64,000 nt of DNA, from contig NZ_CP011789.1 in assembly GCF_001636055.1 (NCBI RefSeq), forward strand, positions 682,001-746,000, given 5' to 3'. The position numbers were made by a program, and so were the translations under genes. The notes under the pieces were generated by a model. It was not told where the DNA came from and searched no databases. It saw nothing but the letters and a program-made list of their open reading frames with translations. Of the stretch, positions 18,336-26,508 are shown piece after piece (positions within the stretch are counted from its first letter, which is position 1; each line of letters starts with the position of its first letter). Source of the DNA: Pseudomonas putida (GTDB lineage Bacteria; Pseudomonadota; Gammaproteobacteria; Pseudomonadales; Pseudomonadaceae).

Positions 18336-18584
18336 TCACATCCGGTTCAGCGCATGTTCGATCAGCGCGCGAGCCGTTTCGGCGGAGTGCGCGGCGTTCG
18401 ACAGCATGTGCAGGCCGGGTACACCGGCATAGGTGCGGCAGTGTTCGTCGATGGTTTCGGCAACACCGCGCAACAGCTCGCTGGCGTGGGCCAGGGCGTC
18501 GGGAGGGGTCATGTCGGTGTGGATGGAGAAGTAGGGGTTGTTGATGAGCTTGAGGCGGGGTGGGTCGGGGACGAGTTTCTTCAT
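18336..18584 (-). CDS. DUF6124 family protein, copy 1
   Basis: This 82-aa protein starts MKKLVPDPPRL, with the helical core ALAHASELLRGVAETIDEH and the end ARALIEHALNRM. It is about three-quarters identical to the gene at 54997-55245, and in both places a DUF3077 gene follows. The paired arrangement and the conserved structured leader suggest a functional unit under post-transcriptional control. No catalytic motif is visible. Confidence 0.82.
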   Translation of the reverse strand: MKKLVPDPPRLKLINNPYFSIHTDMTPPDALAHASELLRGVAETIDEHCRTYAGVPGLHMLSNAAHSAETARALIEHALNRM

Positions 18585-18604
18585 GGTTCAACTCCTGGAC
18601 GACA

Positions 18605-18780
18605 TCTGGAGCTGCCATCAGAACCCTTCTCACGGATTAGGGTGGCAGCCGTGCACGAGGTGAGAAGTCCGTGGTCCAGGGACACGGCCAGGTCGAAACC
18701 TGCTCGCGCACGGCTACCATGACGGGAAGCCATTCCTGAAACACTTGGGCTTCTCACACCCAGTCGCCAATGTGGGCGAC
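18605..18780 (-). ncRNA. Structured leader RNA of the DUF6124-DUF3077 pair, copy 1
   Basis: Read on the minus strand, a hairpin (GTCGCC/GGCGAC) is followed by word 1 GTGAGAAG (18750-18757), a stem arm S (18703-18717), a TTCG hairpin (18689-18702), word 2 CTTCTCAC (18660-18667), arm S' (18645-18659), word 3 GTGAGAAG (18626-18633), then GGCAGC (18611-18616), and the ribosome site. Word 2 can pair with word 1 or word 3. S pairs with S' over 15 bases with one wobble, and the GCTGCC inside S' could instead pair with GGCAGC beside the ribosome site. The same plan recurs at 55265-55465 with different sequences. Confidence 0.65.
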
Positions 18781-18920
18781 CCAGCGAAGTTATCCCTGAG
18801 GTATTTCCCCGACAATTAAGAGGCTTCCGCAAAGCGCGTAGGATACTTCCCAAGGTTTACGGATCGAAGGCTCCTGCTAGAGGTTTCAGAACTTTCGTAC
18901 GTTGGCGGCCGCTGCGCGCC

Positions 18921-19008
18921 CGATCGCGGGACGAGCCCGCTCCCACAGGGGGGGCACAGGCACCGGAGTCGGTGCAGCACTTGTGGGAGCGGGCTTGCCC
19001 GCGAAGCA
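18921..19008. repeat. Inverted pair of REP elements
   Basis: Two copies of the Pseudomonas REP core (variants of GCGGGCAAGCCCGCTCCCACA) face each other at about 18922-18948 and 18982-19006. This BIME-like unit sits between the leader of the DUF6124 gene and the small membrane gene. Confidence 0.85.
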
Positions 19009-19074
19009 GACACCGTGGTGGTTGGCACCGGCAGTGCCGGCGTTCGCGGCGCCCCACAAGCCTGTTGCGGCGCA

Positions 19075-19242
19075 TCATCCAGACAACCGCGCCTCGACCC
19101 CAAACAACACTACCAACACCCCACTCAACACCAAGGTCACGATCACAAACAGCACATTGCGCCGCGCCGCCCGGGCCTGGGCGGGTGGCAGGTCGTGGGT
19201 GAGCGAGAAACGGGCTCTCTCATCAGGCTTTTCAGGCGTCAT
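19075..19242 (-). CDS. Small single-pass membrane protein
   Basis: The product has 55 aa: a hydrophilic N-terminal half (MTPEKPDERARFSLTHDLPP) followed by RNVLFVIVTLVLSGVLVVLF, a single membrane helix, and a short tail. Its ATG (19242) lies inside the last codons of the SLOG-domain gene (stop 19232-19234), so the two are translationally coupled. It is too short for most gene finders. Function unknown. Confidence 0.6.
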   Translation of the reverse strand: MTPEKPDERARFSLTHDLPPAQARAARRNVLFVIVTLVLSGVLVVLFGVEARLSG

Positions 19243-19618
19243 GGCAATGCTCCTCTCGCTCGGGTTGTCGTGGTTGCCTGCCGCAGATCACCTGCACACC
19301 CGCGCCGCGGGCCCTGGCCAGCAGCTCCTCGGTGTCGTCGCCCCCGGGCAGGGCGAGCAACAGCTCGGGGCGGCTGTCGGTGAACATGAACAGGTTGCGC
19401 AGGCGTTCGGCCTGCTTGCCGTGCAGCTGCCAGTTGGGCGGGTAGCGCACCAGGTCGGCGCCGTGCTCGCGTGCCCAGCTTTCGATCTCGCCACCAAGGA
19501 ACTGGCTGCCGCCGTGGATCAACACCCGGATCGGCCGCTGGCGCTGGACATCGTCCAGGGCCTGGCGGCAGCGCCGGGTGTCGGCGTAGTTGCGTCCCGC
19601 ACAGATCAGTACGCGCAT
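19232..19618 (-). CDS. SLOG-domain protein (DUF2493/YspA type)
   Basis: The 128-aa product begins MRVLICAGRNYAD, with the glycine-rich nucleotide-binding loop of the SLOG superfamily, and continues IRVLIHGGSQFLGGEI and LLLALPGGDDTEELLARA. SLOG proteins bind or process nucleotide-derived ligands and are frequent in conflict and signalling systems; some are stand-alone housekeeping proteins. The start at 19618 follows the mgtA-side gene start region closely: the Mg ATPase ends at 19639, so this gene is probably read from the same transcript. Confidence 0.75.
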   Translation of the reverse strand: MRVLICAGRNYADTRRCRQALDDVQRQRPIRVLIHGGSQFLGGEIESWAREHGADLVRYPPNWQLHGKQAERLRNLFMFTDSRPELLLALPGGDDTEELLARARGAGVQVICGRQPRQPEREEHCHDA

Positions 19619-19638
19619 GGTCTGCTCTCCCTGCAGGC

Positions 19639-22353
19639 TCAGAACCACTGTCCGAAGCGGCGGATGTAGAGGGTCTTCATGGTCTGTGCGACCACGCAGT
19701 AGCCCAGCAGGGTGGCGACCAGCCAAGGGAAGTATTCCCACGGCAGCGGCACCAGACCGACCATAGCGCCCACCGGCGAGAACGGGATGTAGATGCCCAG
19801 CGCCATCACCAGGCCCGTGGCCAGGATCACCGGCAGCGCTGCAGTGCTCTGGAAGAACGGCACCTTGCGCGTACGCAGCATGTGCACCACCAGGGTTTGC
19901 GACAGCAGGCCTTCGATGAACCAGCCAGACTGGAACAGCGCCTGCATCTCGACACTGTTGGCGGCGAACACGTACCACATCAGGGCAAAGGTGGTGATGT
20001 CGAAGATCGAGGAGGTCGGGCCGATCCACAGCATGAAGCGGCCGATGTTGCGGGCATCCCACTTGCGCGGTTCGCTGAGGAATTCCTTGTCCATGCGGTC
20101 CCACGGCAGCGACAGCTGGGAGAAGTCGTACATCAGGTTCTGCAGCAGCAGGTGGATCGCCAGCATCGGCAGGAAGGGAATGAACGCACTGGCCACCAGC
20201 ACCGAGAACACGTTGCCGAAGTTGGAGCTGGCGGTCATGCACAGGTACTTCATGATGTTGCCGAAGGTTTCGCGACCTTTGAGCACGCCCTCTTCGAGCA
20301 CCATCAGGCTTTTTTCCAGCAGGATGATGTCTGCCGATTCCTTGGCGATATCGGTGCCGCTGTCTACCGAGATACCGACGTCGGCGTCGCGTAGGGCGGC
20401 AGCGTCGTTGATGCCGTCGCCAAGGAAGCCCACGGTGTGACCGTTGGCCTGCAGCGCCTTGAGCACGCGGGACTTCTGCAGCGGGGTGAGCTTGGCGAAA
20501 ACGGTGCGTTCCTCGACCTGAATCTTCAGGGTGGTGTCGTCCATGCGCTCGATGTCCTGGCCGAGCAGCGGCAGGCCGGGCTCCAGGCCGACTTCACGGC
20601 ACACCTTGCAGGTGACCACCGGGTTGTCGCCGGTCAGCACCTTGACCCGCACGCCCATCTCACGCAGGGCGGCAATGGCTGGGCCGGCGGTTTCCTTGGG
20701 CGGGTCGAGGAAGGTCAGGAAGCCCTGGATCACCAGGTCGCGCTCGTCGTCGGTGTGATACTGCGCCTTGCCTTCGCTTGCCGGAATGTCGCGGGTGGCG
20801 ACCACCAGCACGCGGAAGCCGTCGCGGTTGAAGGCATCGGCGCTGGCCAGCAGGCGCTGGCGCCGACGCTCATCGAGGGCCACGACGCTGTCGCCTTCCT
20901 GCACATGGGTGGCGATGGCGAGCATTTCCTCCACGGCGCCCTTGCTCACCATCAGGTGATCGCCCAGGGCGTTCTTCACCACCACCGACAGGCGACGGCG
21001 AATGAAGTCGAACGGCAACTCGTCGACCTTGGCGTAGGCGTAGGGCGCCTGGAATTCACGCTCCTGACCTGCGAAGTGGAGCACGGCCTGGTCCATCAGG
21101 TTGCGCACGCCGCTCTGGTGGTGGCTGTTGAGCCAGGCCAGTTCCAGCACGCGTCTGTCGCGCTCACCGTCGATGCGCACATGGTGCTCGAGGATGATCC
21201 GGTCCTGGGTGAGGGTGCCGGTCTTGTCGGTGCACAGCACATCCATCGAACCGAGGTTCTGGATGGCGTTCAGGCGCTTGACCACCACTTTGCGCCGGGC
21301 CATGGCCACGGCGCCCTTGGCCAGGTTGGCGCTGACGATCATCGGCAGCATTTCCGGGGTCAGGCCCACGGCCACGGCGAGGGCGAAGAGGAAGGCATCG
21401 CCCCAGTCGCCCTTGACCAGGCCGTTGATCATGAACACCACCGGTACCATCACCAGCATGAAGCGGATCAGCAGGCTGCTGACGCTGTTCACGCCGCGGT
21501 CGAAGGCGGTCTGGCTGCGCGAGCCGGCGATGGCTTTGGCCAGGGAGCCGAAGTAGGTGCGCCGGCCGGTGGCGACCACCACGGCGCGGGCGCGGCCGCT
21601 GACCACGTTGGTGCCCATGAAGCAGATGTTCGGCAACTCGAGCAGGTTGTCCTGGTTGCCGCTGTCATCGGTGGCGGACTTCTGCGCGACATTGCCCAGG
21701 GTGTCGTACTTCTCGACCGGCAGTGCCTCGCCGGTGAGCACCGCCTGGCTGATGAACAGGTCGCGTGATTCGAGCAGGCGGATGTCGGCGGGAATCATGT
21801 CGCCCGCCGAAAGCTGCACGATGTCGCCGGCCACCAGTTCGTCCATGGGCACTTCGCGCAGGCGCGGCGGCTGGCCGAACTGTTCGCGGCGCAGCACGGT
21901 GGCGGTGGTGCGCACCATCGCCTTGAGGGCGTCGGCGGCCTTGTTCGAGCGGTACTCCTGCCAGAAGCGCAGCAGGCTGCTGAGGCTGACCATGGTCATG
22001 ATGATGATGACCTTGGTCAGGTCGGCGTCGTCCGCTTCACCTGCGCTGATCGGCATCCAGTAGTCGGTGACGAAACTGATCACGGCCAGGGTCAGCAGGA
22101 CGTAGATGAAGGGGTTGTGCAGGGCCTTGAGCAGTTGCACCAGGGCGTGTGGTTGCTGGTCGTGGGCGACCTGGTTGGCGCCGTCGCGCTGCAGGCGCTT
22201 GGCGGCTTCGTGTTCGGTCAGGCCATGCTCGCTGGCATCGAGGTTGGCGAGGGTGACGGACAGGCCATTGCGCGCTTCACGGGCGGCGCGGGTGGACAGG
22301 CGGGTTTCGCGTTCGGCCTTGGCCGGTGCGGTGTTGCGGTGTTTGACGGTCAT
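19639..22353 (-). CDS. mgtA: Magnesium-translocating P-type ATPase
   Basis: This 904-aa P3B-type ATPase imports Mg2+ across the inner membrane. It contains the phosphorylation motif DKTGTLTQD, the TGES-like segment TGEALPVEK, the hinge GDGINDAAALRDADVG and about ten membrane helices. Length and motifs match MgtA/MgtB. ATG at 22353 has GGAG nine bases upstream; the 16 additional in-frame residues up to 22401 are unlikely to be translated. A leader ORF and a palindrome lie upstream, suggesting control at both RNA and DNA level. No MgtC-type partner is next to it. Confidence 0.93.
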   Translation of the reverse strand: MTVKHRNTAPAKAERETRLSTRAAREARNGLSVTLANLDASEHGLTEHEAAKRLQRDGANQVAHDQQPHALVQLLKALHNPFIYVLLTLAVISFVTDYWMPISAGEADDADLTKVIIIMTMVSLSSLLRFWQEYRSNKAADALKAMVRTTATVLRREQFGQPPRLREVPMDELVAGDIVQLSAGDMIPADIRLLESRDLFISQAVLTGEALPVEKYDTLGNVAQKSATDDSGNQDNLLELPNICFMGTNVVSGRARAVVVATGRRTYFGSLAKAIAGSRSQTAFDRGVNSVSSLLIRFMLVMVPVVFMINGLVKGDWGDAFLFALAVAVGLTPEMLPMIVSANLAKGAVAMARRKVVVKRLNAIQNLGSMDVLCTDKTGTLTQDRIILEHHVRIDGERDRRVLELAWLNSHHQSGVRNLMDQAVLHFAGQEREFQAPYAYAKVDELPFDFIRRRLSVVVKNALGDHLMVSKGAVEEMLAIATHVQEGDSVVALDERRRQRLLASADAFNRDGFRVLVVATRDIPASEGKAQYHTDDERDLVIQGFLTFLDPPKETAGPAIAALREMGVRVKVLTGDNPVVTCKVCREVGLEPGLPLLGQDIERMDDTTLKIQVEERTVFAKLTPLQKSRVLKALQANGHTVGFLGDGINDAAALRDADVGISVDSGTDIAKESADIILLEKSLMVLEEGVLKGRETFGNIMKYLCMTASSNFGNVFSVLVASAFIPFLPMLAIHLLLQNLMYDFSQLSLPWDRMDKEFLSEPRKWDARNIGRFMLWIGPTSSIFDITTFALMWYVFAANSVEMQALFQSGWFIEGLLSQTLVVHMLRTRKVPFFQSTAALPVILATGLVMALGIYIPFSPVGAMVGLVPLPWEYFPWLVATLLGYCVVAQTMKTLYIRRFGQWF

Positions 22354-22397
22354 GTTGCTGTGCTCCTGCCGCTGCGGCGGCACGACACACAGACGTT

Positions 22398-22523
22398 TCA
22401 CTCAGGGGGTGAACGAAGGCATGTCGGGTCGCAGAAAAAAGCTTGGTTTTTCCGACAGTTGTCTGTCCGCTGCCGAGAGTCGGAAGTTGTTTCGGCAGCG
22501 AACTTTCTACTCGCGCAGTCCAT
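22398..22523 (-). CDS. Putative leader peptide upstream of mgtA
   Basis: A 41-codon ORF (MDCASRKFAAETTSDSR...) has GAGGA eight bases before its ATG at 22523 and stops 44 bases before the mgtA start. It ends in SPPE, and proline or acid-proline codons near a leader's end are the feature by which mgtL-type leaders sense Mg2+ or proline in enterics. There is no similarity to mgtL beyond this. Translation is plausible but not proven. Confidence 0.4.
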   Translation of the reverse strand: MDCASRKFAAETTSDSRQRTDNCRKNQAFFCDPTCLRSPPE

Positions 22524-22566
22524 GTTTGTATTCCTCGTTGATAAATAATGGGCAATAACGGTCCGG

Positions 22567-22590
22567 CGAACTTTCAATGTTGAAAGTTCG
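22567..22590. promoter_or_regulatory. 24-bp palindrome upstream of the mgtA leader
   Basis: Arms CGAACTTTCAA (22567-22577) and TTGAAAGTTCG (22580-22590) flank a 2-base centre. It lies 44 bases before the leader ORF start. A related GAACTTTC/GAAAGTTC word recurs at about 22501 inside the leader. It is a likely operator; the regulator is unknown. Confidence 0.55.
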
Positions 22591-22619
22591 ATAAAAAGTT
22601 ACTGTTCAATATCAGTCGT

Positions 22620-22892
22620 TCAGTGGAGCGTGTGGGGTCTCAGGCGAGCGCAAACGCGTGCCAGCGGCCCCCGTCTACCTGGAGGGTCCTGGCTGTCTTC
22701 ATGGTGCCAGTGCAGGCGCAACTGGAGTTTTCCGTGGCAGGGGTGTGCCTGCCATACGGCACGCAACTGCGGGCCGCGCACGGCGGCCGAGGGCTGGGCT
22801 GGAGCGCACGGGCCACGGGGCGGCCAGGCGCTGGCCTGCAAACGCGCCAGGCAGGCGTGCAGGCGATGTGAAACGAATGACGTGAGGTTCAT
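22620..22892 (-). CDS. Hypothetical basic 90-aa protein
   Basis: The ATG at 22892 has a strong GGAGG six bases upstream. The product (MNLTSFVSHRLHACLARLQA...) is rich in R, H, W and P and has no signal peptide or membrane segment. I do not recognise a family. Competing frames are also open here because of high GC, so support rests mainly on the ribosome site. Confidence 0.4.
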   Translation of the reverse strand: MNLTSFVSHRLHACLARLQASAWPPRGPCAPAQPSAAVRGPQLRAVWQAHPCHGKLQLRLHWHHEDSQDPPGRRGPLARVCARLRPHTLH

Positions 22893-23253
22893 GAGCTTGC
22901 CTCCAACCGGCGGACACCGGCTGTGGCAAGTCACGGCGGAGCATCAGGCTCTGGCGCGGCTTGCCCGACCAGGGTGTCGGGACCGGTGTTCCGGTTCAAG
23001 TGCCTGACCGGGCCGTACGGCGGTGGTCAGGCAGCGACTAGATACTGTGTCCATTGAATTCTTCAGTGAATGGAAAAAAGGCCCCTTTTCTCAGGGCGAG
23101 CGAACTTTATTCAAGGGTAGTATCGAAGTCAACCGGGGAGGTGAACTTTAAATAAGTTTCATCTTGTTTGAATGCTCCCTGGTGTTTGTAGGAAGCGTTT
23201 GAAGTTTGCGGCCGACCTCTGCGCGGAGGCAGGCCGTATATCCCTCAGGGGGG
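22893..23253. other. Intergenic region between ubiK and the 90-aa ORF
   Basis: The central part (about 23040-23170) is AT-rich and may hold a promoter. GAACTTTA words at about 23102 and 23144 resemble half of the 22567-22590 palindrome. No convincing gene was seen. Confidence 0.3.
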
Positions 23254-23517
23254 CTAGTCCTGGGCCGGTGGCGCCAGGCGCGCTTCCAGCTCGGCCACTT
23301 GCTTCTCCAGGGCTTCGAGGCGCGCGCGGGTGCGCGCCAGGACCACCATCTGGCTGTCGAATTCTTCCCGGCTGACCAGGTCCAGCTTGCTGAACGCGCT
23401 CTGCATCAGGATCTTGAACTGGCTTTCGAGTTCGGCGCGCGGCTGCGCGGTGTCGCCGCTGAACAGGCGCGAGGCTTGGTCGCTCAGGGCGTCGAGAAGG
23501 GCTTTGGGCGCGAGCAT
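23254..23517 (-). CDS. ubiK: Ubiquinone biosynthesis accessory factor UbiK (YqiC/BMFP family)
   Basis: The product has 87 aa. An N-terminal amphipathic helix (LLDALSDQASRLFSG) is followed by the conserved KLDLVSREEFDSQ and a C-terminal coiled coil (about residues 55-80) that trimerises in the family. UbiK helps aerobic ubiquinone synthesis with the lipid-binding UbiJ. Its position divergent from glnK is conserved in Pseudomonas. Confidence 0.88.
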   Translation of the reverse strand: MLAPKALLDALSDQASRLFSGDTAQPRAELESQFKILMQSAFSKLDLVSREEFDSQMVVLARTRARLEALEKQVAELEARLAPPAQD

Positions 23518-23708
23518 GGGTCAGGCTGTTCCGTGGCGTGTGAAAGGTGGGCAGTGTAGCACGGCGCATTTCGACGGTCGGGCGCACACTTTTTGAGCAG
23601 CTGCTGGTGGCTCGATGCACCAGAATCGAGCAGCTTTCAGCGTACTGGCCATGGGCTAATCCCGAGCATTGTGCGCAACTACTTGTTTTCTGGCCCTTTG
23701 CCGGATCT

Positions 23709-23722
23709 GGCAAGGTTTCTGC
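23709..23722 (+). promoter_or_regulatory. glnK: Sigma-54-type promoter of glnK-amtB
   Basis: TGGCAAGGTTTCTGCA has GG at 23709-23710 and GC at 23721-23722 with the required 10-base spacing, close to the TGGCAC-N5-TTGC consensus. It implies RpoN/NtrC control by nitrogen limitation, as is usual for glnK-amtB, and a leader of about 195 bases. No clear NtrC site was identified upstream in the 411-bp gap to ubiK. Confidence 0.65.
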
Positions 23723-23763
23723 AAAGGCCTCTGTGCGCCATGCACTGATGCAGTCCCTTGTGA

Positions 23764-24267
<504 letters not shown>

Positions 24268-24314
24268 GCGACACAACAAGCCTCACCAAACCCAAACGCC
24301 CCAGGAGAAAACAA

Positions 24315-25649
24315 ATGACTCTGCGCAAGATCGCAGGGCTAGGAGCCCTATTGTCCCTCGTAATGCCTGGCCTGGCCCTGGCAGAGGAAGCAGCCGCCCC
24401 GGTACTGAACTCCGGCGACACCGCCTGGATGCTCACGGCCACGGCGCTGGTACTGTTCATGACCATCCCGGGCCTGGCCCTGTTCTACGGTGGCATGGTG
24501 CGCTCCAAGAACCTGCTGTCGGTGATGATGCAGTGCTTCGCCATCACCGGTCTGATCAGCATCCTGTGGGTCATCTACGGCTACAGCATCGCCTTCGATA
24601 CCACCGGTATGGAAAAGGGCGTGCTCAACTTCAACTCGTTCATCGGCGGCTTCTCCAAAGCCTTCCTCGCTGGTGTGACGCCGTCTGGCCTGACCTCGGC
24701 CACCGCGCTGTTCCCTGAGGCGGTGTTCATCACCTTCCAGATGACCTTCGCCATCATCACCCCGGCACTGATCGTCGGTGCCTTTGCCGAACGCATGAAG
24801 TTCTCCGCCATGCTGGTGTTCATGGGCGTTTGGTTCACCCTGGTCTATGCGCCGATCGCGCACATGGTCTGGAGCGGTGACGGCGCACTGATGTGGGACT
24901 GGGGCGTACTGGACTTCGCGGGCGGCACCGTGGTGCACATCAACGCCGGTATCGCAGGCCTGGTGGCGTGCCTGGTACTGGGCAAGCGCAAAGGCTACCC
25001 GACCACGCCGATGGCTCCGCACAACCTCGGCTACACCCTGGTCGGCGCTGCCATGCTGTGGATCGGCTGGTTCGGCTTCAACGCAGGTTCCGCTGCAGCG
25101 GCCAACGGCACTGCCGGCATGGCCATGCTGGTGACCCAGATCGCCACCGCCGCCGCCGCGCTGGGCTGGATGTTCGCCGAGTGGATCGGCCACGGCAAAC
25201 CTAGTGCCCTGGGCATCGCTTCGGGTGTGGTCGCCGGCCTGGTCGCCATCACTCCGGCTGCCGGCACCGTCGGCCCGATGGGCGCCCTGGTAATCGGCCT
25301 GGCGTCGGGTGTTATCTGCTACTTCTGCGCCACCAGCCTCAAGCGCAAGCTGGGTTACGACGACTCGCTGGATGCCTTCGGTGTGCATGGTATCGGCGGT
25401 ATCGTCGGCGCGATTCTCACCGGTGTGTTCGCAGCACCGGCCCTGGGCGGCTTCGGCGCGGTCACCGATATCGGTGCGCAGGTCTGGGTCCAGGCCAAGG
25501 GCGTGATCTTCACCGTGGCCTACACCGCCATCGTCACCTACGTGATCCTCAAGGTGCTGGACGTGGTAATGGGCCTGCGGGTCAACGAAGAAGAAGAGTC
25601 GGTCGGCCTCGACCTGGCTCAGCACAACGAGCGCGGCTACAACCTGTAA
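24315..25649 (+). CDS. amtB: Ammonium transporter
   Basis: This 444-aa inner-membrane channel has a signal peptide (ending GLALA) and eleven predicted helices. The signature DFAGGTVVHINAGIAG and the pore histidine in FGVHGIGGIVG are present. The C-terminal cytosolic tail (RVNEEEESVGLDLAQHNE) is the GlnK-docking region. It is co-transcribed with glnK, so ammonium uptake and its inhibitor are made together. The gene ends in a good terminator. Confidence 0.96.
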   Translation: MTLRKIAGLGALLSLVMPGLALAEEAAAPVLNSGDTAWMLTATALVLFMTIPGLALFYGGMVRSKNLLSVMMQCFAITGLISILWVIYGYSIAFDTTGMEKGVLNFNSFIGGFSKAFLAGVTPSGLTSATALFPEAVFITFQMTFAIITPALIVGAFAERMKFSAMLVFMGVWFTLVYAPIAHMVWSGDGALMWDWGVLDFAGGTVVHINAGIAGLVACLVLGKRKGYPTTPMAPHNLGYTLVGAAMLWIGWFGFNAGSAAAANGTAGMAMLVTQIATAAAALGWMFAEWIGHGKPSALGIASGVVAGLVAITPAAGTVGPMGALVIGLASGVICYFCATSLKRKLGYDDSLDAFGVHGIGGIVGAILTGVFAAPALGGFGAVTDIGAQVWVQAKGVIFTVAYTAIVTYVILKVLDVVMGLRVNEEEESVGLDLAQHNERGYNL

Positions 25650-25670
25650 CCGCCCTGCAGTAAAAAACTT

Positions 25671-25695
25671 GCCCGGCTTGTCCGGGCATTTTTTT
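25671..25695 (+). terminator. Rho-independent terminator of glnK-amtB
   Basis: GCCCGG/CCGGGC stem with a 5-base loop followed by ATTTTTTT, 22 bases past the amtB stop. Confidence 0.9.
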
Positions 25696-26087
25696 GCCTG
25701 ATTTTTACCGTTTCGCCGGTAGGCAAACGGTTTATCCGGCACGTTCGTGACGCAGGCAGAAAACTTACAGAAAAGCGGGTACTGATGGAGCTTTGTTTTT
25801 TCTCCCGGCGCGCTAGAATGCGCGCCCGAAGGGTGTTTGCAGTGCCTTCCACACACTTCGCCACGCTTTGCTAGGCTTGCCAATAGCGCAAGGCCAGCAG
25901 CGGTGGCTCAAGGATTTCGTCAGATCCCGCCAGGAGCTGGGATCTGCTGGGTGAAACGCCCTCACCAGGGGCCGTACATCCAAGGCAGTGGCCAACCCAC
26001 GGCCAGTTGAATTTTCACTGGTGGCTGCCGGTCTACGGCATCACTGGTCTATAACTAACCTGCTTTTCGCAAGTCATGAGGTAGAAC
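25696..26087. promoter_or_regulatory. sutA: Long region upstream of sutA, possible leader or small RNA
   Basis: These 390 bases contain no convincing ORF. A perfect hairpin CAGATCCC/GGGATCTG occurs at 25921-25946, and other complementary segments (for example around 25995-26030) suggest structure. It could be the sutA 5' UTR or an independent small RNA. Confidence 0.35.
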
Positions 26088-26417
26088 ATGAGCGACGACG
26101 ATCTGGAAAATGATGACCTCGAAGTAGGCGACGAAGACGAGGGTGATGAGGCCCTTGAAGCGGCATCCGACGACGGCGCGGAAGACGCCGGCGACGACGA
26201 CAGCAGCCCTGCACCTGCCGCCAAAGGCAAGTCCAAGGCGGCAGTCTCGGTAGACGAGATGCCGAGCATGGAAGCCAAGCAGAAGGAACGCGACGCGCTG
26301 GCGCGCGCCATGGAAGAGTTCCTGGCACGCGGTGGCAAGGTCCAGGAAGTCGAGGCCAACGTGGTCGCCGATCCGCCCAAGAAGCCGGACAACAAGTACG
26401 GCAGCCGCCCTATCTGA
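26088..26417 (+). CDS. sutA: Transcriptional regulator SutA
   Basis: The product has 109 aa. A long acidic, disordered N-terminus rich in D and E is followed by the conserved helical core MEAKQKERDALARAMEEFL and the C-terminal tail PPKKPDNKYGSRPI. It matches P. aeruginosa SutA, an RNA-polymerase-binding protein that helps transcription during slow growth. It is monocistronic, with its own terminator. Confidence 0.92.
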   Translation: MSDDDLENDDLEVGDEDEGDEALEAASDDGAEDAGDDDSSPAPAAKGKSKAAVSVDEMPSMEAKQKERDALARAMEEFLARGGKVQEVEANVVADPPKKPDNKYGSRPI

Positions 26418-26429
26418 GTGGCTGGATAC

Positions 26430-26460
26430 AAAAAAGCCCGCGGTCGCTGCGGGCTTTTTT
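26430..26460. terminator. Bidirectional Rho-independent terminator after sutA
   Basis: Perfect AAAAAAGCCCGC/GCGGGCTTTTTT arms at 26430-26441 and 26449-26460; it can serve sutA and the opposite strand. Confidence 0.92.
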
Positions 26461-26508
26461 GTGGTTGGAATTTGGGTGTTCGTGCGGGCTTAGCCCGCGA
26501 TAGGGCCG

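Noticed and set aside
18581..18853. A 90-codon minus-strand ORF covering the DUF6124 leader.
   Set aside because: It coincides with the structured leader, has no ribosome site, and the corresponding frame is not kept at the second locus.
22354..22566. An enteric-type magnesium riboswitch before mgtA.
   Set aside because: No similarity to the known M-box or the Salmonella mgtA leader; only a leader ORF and a palindrome are supported.
23615..23640. A possible NtrC site (TGGTG ... CACCA) before glnK.
   Set aside because: The half-sites are in the opposite orientation to the NtrC consensus and the spacing differs.
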